Positions 1 to 4,999 of a stretch of 5,550 nucleotides of DNA are shown in pieces. The DNA is taken from positions 1 through 5,550 of the forward strand of contig JARXAU010000222.1 in NCBI GenBank assembly GCA_029865675.1, read 5' to 3'. This DNA is from Rhodoferax sp. (GTDB lineage Bacteria; Pseudomonadota; Gammaproteobacteria; Burkholderiales; Burkholderiaceae_C). The notes below the pieces were generated by a model that worked only from the letters and a program-made list of their open reading frames with translations, was not told the origin of the DNA and did not search any database. A program made the position numbers and the translations under genes. Position 1 is the stretch's first letter, and every line of letters starts with the position of its first letter.

Positions 1-334
1 CTGCTGAATTCACCGGCTTGGTGATGTAGTCACGGGCCCCCTGGCGCAGACCCCACACCTTGTCGGTTTCAAGCCGTTTGCTCGTGCAAATAATGATGGG
101 AATGTCTCCGTATTCCGGGGAACGTGCGATGTCGCGGGTGAGCTGGAATCCATTTTTACCCGGCATCACCACGTCCATCAGAATCAGTTCTGGGCGTTCT
201 TTTGCAATCAGATGCATTGCCTGCTCAGCACCCTCCGCGCTCGATACCGAATAGCCACCTTTTTGGAGGATTTCGGTCAGGAACATAGTCTCTGTTTTCG
301 AGTCATCGACGATAAGGACTTTTGTCACGGCCAT
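1..334 (-). CDS. pilH: PilH-like type IV pilus response regulator (5' part, C-terminus off the window)
   Basis: This is a single-domain CheY-like receiver that would accept a phosphoryl group from a CheA-type kinase (ChpA/PilL) in the cytosolic chemosensory pathway controlling twitching motility. The frame reads from ATG at 334-332 to the window edge, giving 111 residues of a family usually about 120 long, so only the last helix is missing. Visible receiver residues are the acidic pair D10-D11 (VLIVDDS), phospho-acceptor D54 (LILMDVVMPG), T84 (IICTSK) and K106 (YITKPV). The segment after D54 (MPGKNGFQLTRDI) and the TSK...WGLRQGARDYITKP stretch resemble PilH rather than PilG. It follows pilG with TAATG overlap and has a strong Shine-Dalgarno. 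The receiver identity is certain; the PilH name rests on sequence resemblance and on the pilG-pilH order known from other proteobacteria. PilI/PilJ-type genes would be expected beyond position 1. Confidence 0.88.
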   Translation of the reverse strand, partial: MAVTKVLIVDDSKTETMFLTEILQKGGYSVSSAEGAEQAMHLIAKERPELILMDVVMPGKNGFQLTRDIARSPEYGDIPIIICTSKRLETDKVWGLRQGARDYITKPVNSA

Positions 335-732
335 TAGCTCGCTCCTTGCATCAGACTGCCAAACCGGTTGACAGCCTGAAGTAATTGGTCTTTGGTAAAA
401 GGCTTGGTCATGTAGTGTTCAGCGCCAACGATGCGGCCGCGGGCCTTGTCAAAGACGCCGTCTTTGGAAGAGAGCATGACCACTGGCACTGACGAAAATC
501 GCTCATTGCGTTTGATAATGGCGCAGGTTTGATAGCCATCAAGTCGTGGCATCAGAATGTCACAAAAAATCAGATCCGGCGCCATGTCGTAAACCTTGGA
601 AAGTGCGTCGAAGCCGTCCTCAGCAAGAACGACCTCATGCCCCCCCAGCTTCAGAAAGATCTCCGCACTTCGGCGGATGGTGTTGCTGTCGTCCACGACC
701 AAAATTTTGAAAGCAAAGTCGGCAGCACGCAT
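334..732 (-). CDS. pilG: PilG-like type IV pilus response regulator
   Basis: This is a 132-residue stand-alone receiver domain, the normal length for PilG, the CheY-like output of the pilus chemosensory system that promotes pilus extension. Receiver residues are all present: D14-D15 (ILVVDDSNTIRR), phospho-acceptor D58 (LIFCDILMPRLDGYQTC), S88 at the switch position (VVMLSSKDG) and K110 (YMTKPF). The segment LSSKDGVFDKARGRIVG is typical of PilG. ATG at 732-730 is the only start ahead of the conserved core; a G-run (GGGGGG, + strand 736-741) ends three bases upstream and is a poor but possible ribosome site. Its stop TAA (336-334) shares a base with the pilH ATG, so the two are translationally coupled. 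The gene lies about 120 bases downstream of the GTPase gene on the same strand, with no clear terminator between them. Confidence 0.92.
   Translation of the reverse strand: MRAADFAFKILVVDDSNTIRRSAEIFLKLGGHEVVLAEDGFDALSKVYDMAPDLIFCDILMPRLDGYQTCAIIKRNERFSSVPVVMLSSKDGVFDKARGRIVGAEHYMTKPFTKDQLLQAVNRFGSLMQGAS
342..347 (-). promoter_or_regulatory. Shine-Dalgarno of pilH inside the end of pilG
   Basis: On the minus strand AAGGAG lies 7 bases before the pilH ATG (334) and within the last codons of pilG. With the TAATG stop/start overlap it supports both the pilH start choice and coupled translation of the two regulators. Confidence 0.8.
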
Positions 733-743
733 ATTCCCCCCGT

Positions 744-772
744 TTCGGATTGTTCTTTGTATAAGTTGTCAA
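744..772 (-). promoter_or_regulatory. Possible pilG promoter (-35 only is convincing)
   Basis: A perfect -35 hexamer TTGACA reads on the minus strand at 772-767 in an AT-rich gap ahead of pilG. The hexamers at 16-18 bases spacing (about 750-744) match TATAAT poorly. TATACA lies too close to this -35 to pair with it. A promoter is expected here because pilG starts the pil cluster, but the sequence supports it only weakly; read-through from the GTPase gene is an alternative. Confidence 0.3.
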
Positions 773-856
773 ATATACATGGTTTAACAAATTGGAGATC
801 GGTATCGTTGGTTTTTTACCGCTAATGTAGGTGGCACTTTTAACCTCGGGGCCTAC

Positions 857-2812
857 TCATGCAATCAACGACACATCCAGCGCTTGCTTGTCGTCACTGG
901 TACCGATGAGGCAAGCCGCTTGTTCTTCGAGCTTCTGCGCCAACTTCTCTAGATCGTGCAGATGCAACGAAAGCTCTTGGGCACGCTGTGCCATCCCTGT
1001 GCCGACCTGCTCAATTTTTTCGATCGCCTCTCGGCGATGCTCCAAACTGGCCCGCCTTAGACCCAGTTGCGCATTCACCTCGCCCGTCAGGGAATTTCGC
1101 CACACCACCAAATCTGCGAACACCCCGTCACGAAGCCTGTGCGAGCGGACGTGGAGCTCCTCCGCCAGACGCCGGACAAACTCTGGCTTCTGAAGACCCA
1201 GCACGTTGTGCCATGCAAAATGTTTGGCGTGATGCAGTTGGGCAAGTTTCAGCTCGCAACGATGGGGCTCCATCGATGGAGGTGTAACGGGACCCAGCGA
1301 GAATTTGAGCTGCGTGTTGAGCTCTTCAAATGTGGCTGCGTGCATCGCCACGATCTCTCCGATCAGCGCTTGGACAGCGTGCATGCGCCCGTGCAGGCGG
1401 TCAAACGTTTCATCAAACGCATTTTTCGCGCTCAATTTAAGGCCGGGCCTGGCCAATACCTCGGTAAGCGCTTGCACCTCTTGGCGCAGTGCTTGCTCGT
1501 CAAGTACCAGAAACAACTCGCGAAAAAGCCTTCCCTGAACCGCGATGAGCGCAGCAAACTTGGTCTGCCCAAGTTCGAATTGCTGCTGCTCTACAGCAAC
1601 CTCGCGGCGCATTTGGGTCAACACCGCCTTACTGCTACCTTGCATAGAAAGCAGATTTGCCAGCTTTTCAGCGACATCACATTTGCGCACATGGATCAAG
1701 CCGCCTATGTCTAATTGAAGTTGCGTCAGGGCCCTGTTGACGGCTGTTGACAGCAGCTGGTTACCTTGTTCAAGCATGCCATGCACCAAAGCAGTCTCAA
1801 CGCTTGCAATACAGCTTTTCGCTAGCAGTTCGACGTTGTTACTGACTTTTGCGATCAGCGCACTTTTTGCTGAAACCGCAAGAACTTGACGTCCTTCTAG
1901 TTTTAGTTTTTGGGCAGCATGTGCCTTTTGGTAAGCAATTTGGTCTTTGACCTGCTCTGGGCTGCTCAACGTATCCCACAACGTGTCCAGTTTATTCAGC
2001 ACTACCAGCGGCCTTGGTACTCCATGGGCACCATTGGCAAAATGGTTCTGCCAGATGGCGAGATCAGATTGCGTCACCGCGGTGTCTGCTCCCAAAACAA
2101 AGACCACCGCTTGGGTTTGCGCGATCAGTTCGAGCGTTAACTCAGGCTCGGCGCCGATCGCATTGAGCCCTGGGGTATCCAAGACCACGAGGCCTCGCCC
2201 AAGCAATGGGTGTGGAATATTGAGGATTGCATGCCGCCACTTGGGGACCGTTACCAGACCATGCGGTTCCTCTTGAGCACCCGGAGGCGGATTTCCGCGT
2301 TGAAAGAAGCCCAGCGCGTGTGCTTCGTCGGTGGAAATTTGCAAGGTCTCGGTGACCCGCTCAAGGGCACCCGCCAGGTGGTCAGCGTCGGTTTCGTCCA
2401 ATTCGGTGCAAACCCAGGCTTCTGGAACGGCGCGCCAATCTAGCAGCGATTGGGGTTGAAGCCGGGTTTGGATAGGCAACAAGCGCAAGCACGTGGCAGT
2501 GCCGGGTTCGTAGCCGATTTCAGTCGGGCACATGGTGGTGCGCCCCGCCCTGGCGGGCAGGATTCGGCGGCCATAGTCGGCAAAGAACAAAGCGTTGATC
2601 AATTCGGACTTGCCACGCGAATACTCAGCCACAAAAGCGATGGTGAGTTTTTCGAATCGAACCTGCTGCTCTAGCTGGGCGATGCGAGCCGCTACGGCCG
2701 AATCGAGAAGTCCGTTTTCTTTCAACCATTGCGAAAAAAGCCGCAAAAGAAAAGAAAACTCACCGCGCCAGGCGCTGCGCTCAGCCCAAAGATCGTTGAA
2801 TGTAGCTGTCAC
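857..2812 (-). CDS. Dynamin-family (dynamin-like) GTPase of unknown cellular role
   Basis: This 651-residue protein has an N-terminal dynamin-type G domain. G1 is AEYSRGKS at 62-69, followed by ELINALFF; G2/switch I lies around GRTTMCPTE (90-98); G3 is DTPG at 212-215 (LVVLDTPGLNAIG); G4 is NKLD at 273-276; G5-like SAK is at 314-316. Residues about 350-650 are mostly helical, with a likely coiled coil at about 586-633 (EHRREAIEKIEQV, LEKLAQKLEEQ), as in the stalk/GED part of dynamins. No signal peptide or clear transmembrane span is visible, so a membrane paddle, if any, would be amphipathic. The first glycine of G1 is alanine (A62). The start is GTG at 2812-2810, with AAGGGG (+ strand 2818-2823) 5 bases upstream; the next methionine is M95, beyond the P-loop. 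Bacterial relatives act in membrane remodelling or stress tolerance, but nothing here fixes a role. It is not obviously part of the pil or haem pathways. Confidence 0.88.
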   Translation of the reverse strand: MTATFNDLWAERSAWRGEFSFLLRLFSQWLKENGLLDSAVAARIAQLEQQVRFEKLTIAFVAEYSRGKSELINALFFADYGRRILPARAGRTTMCPTEIGYEPGTATCLRLLPIQTRLQPQSLLDWRAVPEAWVCTELDETDADHLAGALERVTETLQISTDEAHALGFFQRGNPPPGAQEEPHGLVTVPKWRHAILNIPHPLLGRGLVVLDTPGLNAIGAEPELTLELIAQTQAVVFVLGADTAVTQSDLAIWQNHFANGAHGVPRPLVVLNKLDTLWDTLSSPEQVKDQIAYQKAHAAQKLKLEGRQVLAVSAKSALIAKVSNNVELLAKSCIASVETALVHGMLEQGNQLLSTAVNRALTQLQLDIGGLIHVRKCDVAEKLANLLSMQGSSKAVLTQMRREVAVEQQQFELGQTKFAALIAVQGRLFRELFLVLDEQALRQEVQALTEVLARPGLKLSAKNAFDETFDRLHGRMHAVQALIGEIVAMHAATFEELNTQLKFSLGPVTPPSMEPHRCELKLAQLHHAKHFAWHNVLGLQKPEFVRRLAEELHVRSHRLRDGVFADLVVWRNSLTGEVNAQLGLRRASLEHRREAIEKIEQVGTGMAQRAQELSLHLHDLEKLAQKLEEQAACLIGTSDDKQALDVSLIA

Positions 2813-2834
2813 ATGCGCCCCTTTTTAAGAGGAA

Positions 2835-2864
2835 AGTATAGCTATTCAATATTCAAATCAACAA
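2835..2864 (-). promoter_or_regulatory. Likely sigma70 promoter of the dynamin-like GTPase
   Basis: On the minus strand a -10 hexamer TATACT (2840-2835, five of six matches) is preceded by TTGTTG (2864-2859) at 18 bases, or by the overlapping TGTTGA (2863-2858) at 17 bases. The predicted start of transcription near 2828 leaves a leader of about 16 bases that contains the Shine-Dalgarno. Position and spacing fit well; it is a prediction by eye. Confidence 0.55.
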
Positions 2865-2906
2865 CCATTTTCATGGATCCATGTGTTCACCGGTGTGCCC
2901 CTGAAA

Positions 2907-3007
2907 CTTCGCGCAAGGGTTGCAACGAAGCTCGGCTTTGGGGGCAAATAGTTGCTTACACTTGGCCGCCCTGAGATCCCCAGTGTGGCGCTGCGGGGCG
3001 CCTTTTT
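2907..3007 (+). promoter_or_regulatory. Structured hemE 5' leader, candidate attenuator or leader-derived small RNA
   Basis: Three hairpins follow one another on the plus strand. Hairpin A, 2907-2930, pairs CTTCG with CGAAG and, inside, GCAA with TTGC around a GGG loop. Hairpin B, 2958-2986, pairs ACACT with AGTGT and GG with CC across one T/C mismatch, with a 13-base loop. Hairpin C, 2987-3002, begins at the very next base and is an intrinsic terminator. An alternative helix can form between CGCCC (2967-2971, loop of B) and GGGCG (2996-3000, stem of C), extended by G2964-G2965 with C3002/T3003; this would break B and C. Such mutually exclusive pairings are typical of attenuators. The regulatory interpretation is inference; the complementarity is seen directly. 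No convincing plus-strand promoter was identified upstream. Confidence 0.5.
2987..3007 (+). terminator. Intrinsic terminator just upstream of hemE
   Basis: The all-GC stem GGCGC (2987-2991) / GCGCC (2998-3002), with six-base loop TGCGGG, is followed directly by TTTTT (3003-3007). The stem is short at 5 bp but has the right form. There is no plus-strand gene upstream for it to terminate, so it probably acts on the hemE leader transcript. Confidence 0.6.
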
Positions 3008-3037
3008 GTGGTTGCGAAAGAGACACCGGTACAACTT

Positions 3038-4201
3038 ATGAACTTTATGAGCCCTTTGCCCACGCCCGAAGTACTCCGCGCGACCTTTGCACCGCTGCAC
3101 AACGACACTTTTTTGCGGGCCTGCTTGCGCCAGGCCACTGCCCACACACCTTTGTGGCTCATGCGCCAGGCAGGGCGCTACCTGCCCGAGTACCGGGCTA
3201 CGCGGGCCAAAGCTGGCAGCTTTATGGGACTGGCCACCAACCGCGACTACGCAACGGAAGTAACGATGCAGCCCCTAGACCGTTACCCCTTGGACGCGGC
3301 AATTTTGTTCAGTGACATCCTTACCGTGCCGGATGCGATGGGTTTGGGTCTGAGTTTCGCGCTAGGCGAAGGCCCGCGTTTTGCGAATCCAGTGCGCGAC
3401 GAAGCGGCAGTAGCAAGGCTGGAAGTGCCAGACATGGAGAAGCTTCGGTATGTGTTTGACGCCGTTACATCTATTCGCCAAGCCCTGCGACAGCCCGATG
3501 GACGCGGACGCGTACCTTTGATAGGATTTTCCGGGAGTCCTTGGACGCTGGCTTGCTACATGGTCGAAGGCGCGGGATCGGATGACTACCGGCTGGTAAA
3601 AACCATGCTGTATGCCCGCCCGGATCTTATGCACCGCATTTTGGAAGTCAACGCAAACGCTGTGGCCGCCTACCTTAACGCCCAAATCGACGCGGGCGCT
3701 CAGGCGGTCATGGTGTTTGACAGTTGGGGCGGAGTGCTTGCCGATGGCGCGTTCCAAACTTTCAGCCTGGCGTACACCGAACGCGTGTTGGCACAGCTCA
3801 AACGCCATGGTCCAGAGGGGCAAGTTATTCCACGGATTGTGTTTACCAAGGGCGGTGGGCTCTGGCTGCAAAACATGGCGACCTTGGAATGCGATGTGCT
3901 TGGCCTGGACTGGACTGTCAACTTGGGAGCCGCGCGGGCAGCCGTGGGGGGTAGCTCTGGCACTCCCGGCAAAGCACTCCAGGGAAATATTGACCCCAAC
4001 GTGCTGTTTGCACCCCCAGCCCACATTGCTGCGGAGGTGGCGCGGGTGCTAGCTAGCTTTGGCGCACCCCACCAAGGTGCCGGGGCGGGGCCGACACACA
4101 TTTTCAACTTGGGGCACGGCATCAGCCAGCACACCCCCCCAGAGCATGTAGCGGCGTTGGTCGAGGCCGTGCACACGCAATCGCGCCTGATGCGGACCTA
4201 A
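3038..4201 (+). CDS. hemE: Uroporphyrinogen III decarboxylase
   Basis: This cytosolic enzyme of haem and sirohaem-branch tetrapyrrole synthesis removes four carboxyl groups from uroporphyrinogen III to give coproporphyrinogen III; it needs no cofactor. Numbered from ATG 3038 (387 residues), signature 1 PLWLMRQAGRYLPEY is at 38-52 (substrate-binding R43 and R47), the catalytic aspartate is D93 in FSDIL, signature 2 GFSGSPWTLACYMVEG is at 163-178 with Y174, and the conserved histidine is H360 in NLGHGI. The family is usually about 350-370 residues, and similarity to related proteins, from memory, begins near TFAPLHNDTF (residue 16). The start is therefore uncertain: ATG 3038, ATG 3047 (384 residues) or GTG 3008. 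GTG 3008 abuts the terminator T-tract and is unlikely. None has a good Shine-Dalgarno; AAAGAGA at 3017-3023 is the nearest purine stretch. It appears monocistronic. No T-tract terminator lies close behind the TAA. Confidence 0.96.
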   Translation: MNFMSPLPTPEVLRATFAPLHNDTFLRACLRQATAHTPLWLMRQAGRYLPEYRATRAKAGSFMGLATNRDYATEVTMQPLDRYPLDAAILFSDILTVPDAMGLGLSFALGEGPRFANPVRDEAAVARLEVPDMEKLRYVFDAVTSIRQALRQPDGRGRVPLIGFSGSPWTLACYMVEGAGSDDYRLVKTMLYARPDLMHRILEVNANAVAAYLNAQIDAGAQAVMVFDSWGGVLADGAFQTFSLAYTERVLAQLKRHGPEGQVIPRIVFTKGGGLWLQNMATLECDVLGLDWTVNLGAARAAVGGSSGTPGKALQGNIDPNVLFAPPAHIAAEVARVLASFGAPHQGAGAGPTHIFNLGHGISQHTPPEHVAALVEAVHTQSRLMRT

Positions 4202-4342
4202 CAATGTCCCGTGGGCCGCTGCCTTGAGGCACCACAAGTCCGCTGGCACTCGCGTTGATTTTGCTACTTGTGCACAAAACTTGGCGCTGTTTTGCCCCTA
4301 ATGAAGCGAAGTAGTGCACGAAGATTGGCAGACAACGCACGG

Positions 4343-4365
4343 GCTAAGTGCTTGATATTTATAGG
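4343..4365 (+). repeat. IHF-consensus element, left arm of a 23-base inverted repeat
   Basis: This 23-base element begins GCTAAGTGCTTGAT and matches the reverse complement of 4903-4925 at 20 of 23 positions. It contains TAAGTGCTTGATA (4345-4357), an exact match to the IHF consensus WATCAANNNNTTR read on the minus strand. An AT-rich stretch follows directly. Confidence 0.6.
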
Positions 4366-4440
4366 TTTTTATTTTTGCTCGTTTTCAAGGCAATGCGCTG
4401 AAACCTCGGGTTTACGTGGCTTTTGTGGAATGGCTCCAGA

Positions 4441-4465
4441 GATATCAACAAAGTTATCAACAGAA
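4441..4465 (+). repeat. 25-base direct repeat, copy 1, with DnaA-box-like sites
   Basis: This copy is identical to 4858-4882 except at one base (A4459 here, C4876 there). It contains ATATCAACA (4442-4450, two mismatches to the DnaA box TTATCCACA) and TTATCAACA (4454-4462, one mismatch), spaced 12 bases start to start, so both lie on about the same helical face. Confidence 0.65.
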
Positions 4466-4493
4466 AACAAGCCTAAGCGGCAATCCTCATACA

Positions 4494-4506
4494 GATCATC
4501 GACTTA
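4494..4506 (-). promoter_or_regulatory. Degenerate IHF-like element 53 bases after repeat copy 1
   Basis: Read on the minus strand the site is TAAGTCGATGATC, two mismatches from the exact IHF-type site TAAGTCGTTGATT at 4761-4773. Its start is 53 bases from the start of the 25-base repeat, exactly as for the site at 4911-4923 relative to repeat copy 2. Confidence 0.35.
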
Positions 4507-4623
4507 GGTGCGGTCTTTAAAATTTTAGATTCGAATGTCAGAAAAGCGACGCTCAACAGCCGCTGCCAAAAAATGGGCGTCTGCCGCAAGGCCCGTGCGA
4601 CCCTGGCGAAGCTTGCTTTGATC

Positions 4624-4663
4624 AAAGGCTTGGGTCCAGTTGAGGCCTTTTAGACATTTTTTT
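4624..4663 (+). terminator. Possible terminator in the hemE-priA interval
   Basis: AAAGGCTT (4624-4631) can pair with 4643-4650 (AGGCCTTT) through 8 base pairs, one of them G-U, around an 11-base loop. TAGACA and then seven T (4657-4663) follow. The six bases between stem and T-tract weaken the call. It lies too far from hemE to be its obvious terminator and could end an unrecognised short transcript. Confidence 0.35.
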
Positions 4664-4681
4664 GGTGATACGTCAAGCCGG

Positions 4682-4690
4682 TTATGCACA
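4682..4690 (+). promoter_or_regulatory. DnaA box TTATGCACA beside an AT-rich stretch
   Basis: TTATGCACA fits the consensus TTATNCACA, with one change from the strongest box. It is followed at once by an A/T-rich run to about 4710, a candidate DNA-unwinding element. Confidence 0.5.
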
Positions 4691-4711
4691 AAAAATTTAA
4701 ATTGTTTTATC

Positions 4712-4735
4712 GGTCACTTTGTGACCCATTTTTAG
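4712..4735 (+). repeat. Perfect inverted repeat GGTCAC-TTT-GTGACC followed by T-run
   Basis: A 6-bp perfect dyad (4712-4717 / 4721-4726) surrounds TTT, followed by CCA-like spacing and TTTTT (4729-4733). It could be a weak terminator or a dimeric-protein operator; nothing in the sequence decides between them. Confidence 0.4.
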
Positions 4736-4760
4736 TAACCGTGAAGTTCGCTACACACCG

Positions 4761-4773
4761 TAAGTCGTTGATT
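4761..4773 (-). promoter_or_regulatory. IHF-consensus site in the middle of the interval
   Basis: TAAGTCGTTGATT on the plus strand is an exact match to the complement of WATCAANNNNTTR. It resembles the elements at 4343-4365 and 4903-4925 also in its flank (TTGATTTATATG), so it is probably a third, diverged copy of the same element. Confidence 0.45.
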
Positions 4774-4857
4774 TATATGTATTTTTTGGAAATGCCTATT
4801 TAATAAGCAATCTGGAAATCAACTGCATTTAGCTTGGCGCAGACCGTCTGCTGGCGT

Positions 4858-4882
4858 GATATCAACAAAGTTATCCACAGAA
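4858..4882 (+). repeat. 25-base direct repeat, copy 2, with a perfect DnaA box
   Basis: This is the second copy of the repeat at 4441-4465. It contains ATATCAACA (4859-4867) and the perfect DnaA box TTATCCACA (4871-4879) followed by G. It lies 118 bases upstream of the priA start. Confidence 0.75.
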
Positions 4883-4902
4883 TTTGGGGGTAATTTCAAT
4901 AA

Positions 4903-4925
4903 GCCATAAAAATCAAGCACTTAGC
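4903..4925 (-). repeat. IHF-consensus element, right arm of the 23-base inverted repeat
   Basis: AATCAAGCACTTA (4911-4923) on the plus strand is an exact IHF consensus. The surrounding 23 bases match the reverse complement of 4343-4365 at 20 positions. The core starts 32 bases after the end of the perfect DnaA box. Confidence 0.6.
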
Positions 4926-4999
4926 GTCGAGTTTCACTTTAAAAAATGCCGACTGCAGCTTTTCGACACTCCTTGCGCCTCGCACTGGAACCCTGACCC

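Larger units (their letters stand above)
4202..4999. other. Non-coding hemE-priA interval with oriC-like features
   Basis: About 800 bases hold no convincing gene. Several AT-rich blocks (about 4351-4386, 4516-4530, 4689-4711 and 4770-4807) are interspersed with DnaA boxes and exact IHF-consensus sites listed separately. A more GC-rich patch at about 4545-4650 ends in a terminator-like hairpin. Clustered DnaA boxes plus IHF sites plus AT-rich, easily unwound DNA is the composition of bacterial origins and of DnaA-titration or reactivation loci (datA, DARS). Against oriC: betaproteobacterial origins normally adjoin dnaA, which is not in this window. The promoter of priA must also lie here, but no clear -35/-10 pair was found. 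Confidence 0.5.

Noticed and set aside
1067..1714. 215-codon plus-strand ORF opposite the GTPase gene
   Set aside because: It is antisense to a clear dynamin-family coding frame and shows no domain; it is a shadow frame in GC-rich DNA.
2881..3007. Known structured RNA such as 6S RNA or a tRNA in the hemE leader
   Set aside because: The hairpins do not make a cloverleaf, and the 6S-type long central bubble is not apparent; a covariance-model search would settle it.
3008..3037. GTG at 3008 as the hemE start
   Set aside because: It follows the terminator T-tract directly, has no Shine-Dalgarno, and would add residues before an already long N-terminus.
3362..4024. 220-codon minus-strand ORF opposite hemE
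   Set aside because: It is antisense to HemE with all its signatures intact and has no domain of its own.
4211..4235. Hairpin behind hemE (GTGG/CCAC and TGCC/GGCA) as its terminator
   Set aside because: It has a 5-base bulge and no T-tract follows.
4268..4277. TTGTGCACAA as a further DnaA box
   Set aside because: It has two mismatches at important positions (G at 3 and 5) and is simply a 10-bp palindrome.
4268..4507. 79-codon plus-strand ORF in the hemE-priA interval
   Set aside because: It has no ribosome site and no recognisable domain, it overlaps the DnaA repeat and IHF-like elements, and its composition changes along its length. Non-coding function explains the region better.
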